From the NCBI GenBank assembly GCA_016214925.1, contig JACRMO010000197.1:1-7139 (forward strand): a DNA stretch of 7,139 nt. Direction: 5' to 3'. Both the position numbers and the translations under genes were made by a program. The notes under the pieces are model-generated. The model was not told the DNA's origin, ran no database searches, and was given only the letters and a program-made list of their open reading frames with translations. Source of the DNA: Gammaproteobacteria bacterium (GTDB lineage Bacteria > Pseudomonadota > Gammaproteobacteria > Thiohalobacterales > Thiohalobacteraceae). Position 1 is the stretch's first letter. Each line of letters starts with the position of its first letter. Of this stretch, positions 6,016 through 7,139 are shown piece by piece.

Positions 6016-6016
6016 T
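5865..6016 (+). repeat. Direct repeat copy 2 of the PLD-like 3' end
   Basis: This is the right copy of the 152-bp repeat at 3097-3248, in the same orientation and offset by 2,768 bp. There are ten differences, all transitions; eight are G/C in copy 1 and A/T in copy 2. Identity ends one base after the stop codon. Confidence 0.95.
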
Positions 6017-6177
6017 GTCCAAAGCCGGAGCTCCCCGGAAAATATCGACTGATGTTCTCGACCGAAAGTGGAAGTTCTGACATCTACCCTACTTAGGCAG
6101 AGTCGATCAAGGCTGGTCGATAAATGAAACTGCAGATGATCGCGAGAGTTGTCTAGCCCGAGTATTTTTACGGGTAC
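6017..6177. other. Intergenic stretch with no recognised gene
   Basis: Between the remnant and the terminator there is no open frame with a supported start or a recognisable product. This sequence may be the original downstream flank of the PLD-like gene. The sequence after the intact gene's stop (3249 onward) is unrelated to it. Confidence 0.5.
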
Positions 6178-6210
6178 AAAAAAGAGAGGCTGCATAATAG
6201 CAGCCTCTCT
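6178..6210 (-). terminator. Intrinsic terminator of the cysteine-rich secreted protein gene
   Basis: A perfect 11-bp stem (AGAGAGGCTGC 6183-6193, GCAGCCTCTCT 6200-6210) has a 6-nt loop and is followed on the minus strand by six T (6178-6183, one shared with the stem). It begins 24 bp after the stop at 6235, the right place and strand for that gene. Confidence 0.9.
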
Positions 6211-6234
6211 GGTCTCACAAGGTTAATGGGAAGA

Positions 6235-7044
6235 TCAATTTAGCGGGCAACCACGCTCGTTGTCAGATTCAAATACGCCTTTCACATAATTGTAATTTGT
6301 TGTTGTTCCTGGATATGCGGCATTAAACGCAACGATCACGCCATCCGTTGTCTGGCCATAGTCAACACTTGCAGAAGCGGAATTCAGCAGCGCAGCCACG
6401 GTGTGTCGACCCAACGCATTCAATCCACCGCCACCATTCTGCATGACTTGCAGTAGCGTCTTTCCGGGGAAAGCATTCTCAAATACAGCTGAGAATTGTG
6501 TATTCGGCGTGTAAGGCGCAGACCAGGAGTCGAAATGCTGTGTCTGTTTCCAATAGCCCGGGGTGCATCCTTCATCGCCGCTCTTTTCTGTTTCGCATAT
6601 TGCCGAGCAGCCGTCGCCATTTGCACTGTTCCCATCGTCGCACTGCTCACCCGGATCCAGATTTCCGTCTCCGCAGAAGGGTTCGATCGTGCATTCTGAG
6701 GAACATCCATCGAAGTCGACGTTGTTGCCATCATCGCACATTTCGCCATCATTCAGGATGCTATCGCCGCAGTAGGCTTCGATGGTACAGGATGCGGAGC
6801 AACCATCTCCATTGAGGTTATTACCGTCATCGCAGGCCTCGCTTCCATTTACAATACCATCGCCGCACATCGGCTCCAGGGTGCATGTTGCGGAGCAACC
6901 ATCTCCGTCAATGTTATTCCCGTCGTCACATTGCTCGTCTGGCACCACTAAAACTCCGTCACCACATCTAGCGTAGGCGGATTCCGCGACGACAAATGAC
7001 AATGCCAGTGCCACCGATATAGAAATAAGAGTTTGCTTCTTCAT
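6235..7044 (-). CDS. Secreted cysteine-rich protein: four DUF4215 repeats plus CTPGYWK-type domain
   Basis: The 269-residue product has a clear signal peptide (MKKQ, hydrophobic core, AYA at 23-25). Four repeats of the DUF4215/Myxococcus cysteine-rich type follow, starting at Cys27, Cys60, Cys92 and Cys124. Each follows CGDG...CDDGN...GDGCS..C, with four cysteines; the third is altered (CGDS, DFDGCS). The Asp-rich loops suggest calcium binding, by analogy only. From Cys160 a separate domain begins GCTPGYWKQ and runs to Cys266 near the end; this motif is known from secreted proteins of unknown role. The mature chain has 18 cysteines, an even number, which fits full disulfide bonding. No lipobox, C-terminal anchor or PEP-CTERM signal is seen, so it is probably released or surface-attached. 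The ATG at 7044 has AGGAG 8 nt upstream. It has its own terminator, and its base composition is more AT-rich than that of ppsA/ppsR, hinting at separate origin. The biological role is unknown. Confidence 0.88.
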   Translation of the reverse strand: MKKQTLISISVALALSFVVAESAYARCGDGVLVVPDEQCDDGNNIDGDGCSATCTLEPMCGDGIVNGSEACDDGNNLNGDGCSASCTIEAYCGDSILNDGEMCDDGNNVDFDGCSSECTIEPFCGDGNLDPGEQCDDGNSANGDGCSAICETEKSGDEGCTPGYWKQTQHFDSWSAPYTPNTQFSAVFENAFPGKTLLQVMQNGGGGLNALGRHTVAALLNSASASVDYGQTTDGVIVAFNAAYPGTTTNYNYVKGVFESDNERGCPLN

Positions 7045-7139
7045 TCTTCGATCTCCTCATTTGTGTGCTTCAAGATGAGTAGCGTATGCGGTGAGCTGTC
7101 TTCGCATGTTTCTATTGTTTGTTTAACTCAGACGAACCA
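7045..7139. other. Upstream region of the cysteine-rich protein gene
   Basis: This stretch holds the ribosome site GAGGAG just before 7044 and an AT-rich part near 7105-7125 that may contain the promoter. I could not fix -35 and -10 elements with confidence. No coding region is supported. Confidence 0.4.

Noticed and set aside
6496..6976. Several plus-strand open frames across 6496-6976
   Set aside because: They are antisense to the cysteine-rich repeats of the secreted protein and reflect that repeat structure (for example Pro-Ser-Ser-rich repeats).

Overview
The window is a stretch of bacterial chromosome, most likely from a GC-rich gammaproteobacterium. The clue is a divergent ppsA/ppsR pair (PEP synthase and its regulatory kinase/phosphorylase), together with a HemP-type iron/heme gene and GC-rich codon use. 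Lineage is inferred from gene content only. The last ~1.1 kb is visibly more AT-rich than the rest.

Layout. Positions 1-1070 (minus) hold the N-terminal 356 residues of PEP synthase, cut by the window edge. A 134-bp divergent intergenic region with a perfect 17-bp inverted repeat separates it from ppsR (1205-2029, plus). Next is a cytoplasmic two-HKD phospholipase-D-like protein (2084-3247, plus). Convergent with it is a compact minus-strand operon, read from right to left: a promoter with an overlapping 19-bp perfect palindrome (5671-5715), hemP (5459-5638), an outer-membrane beta-barrel of the DUF6662 type (4394-5356), a periplasmic FMN-binding protein with the SGAT flavinylation motif (3820-4386), and a four-helix membrane cytochrome-b-like protein (3192-3806). 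After a remnant of a phospholipase-D-like gene (5865-6015) come an intrinsic terminator and a secreted cysteine-rich protein with four DUF4215 repeats and a C-terminal CTPGYWK-type domain (6235-7044, minus).

How the genes may work together. ppsR controls PEP synthase by reversible phosphorylation. The four-gene operon looks like a metal- or heme-responsive envelope electron-transfer unit: the membrane cytochrome b could pass electrons to covalently bound FMN in the periplasm, with the barrel in the outer membrane and hemP linking the unit to iron/heme supply. Reduction of a ferric chelate or heme-related substrate is a plausible but unproven role.

The most notable structural observation is that the whole operon (3249-5864, 2,616 bp) lies between two direct copies of the last 152 bp of the phospholipase-D-like gene. 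The copies differ at 10 positions, all transitions and 9 of them synonymous. This suggests that the operon arrived by recombination carrying a replacement 3' end from a related gene, or that a second functional paralog was later almost wholly deleted. The cytochrome gene reads through the left junction and ends inside the phospholipase-D-like gene on the opposite strand, as expected of a recombination joint.
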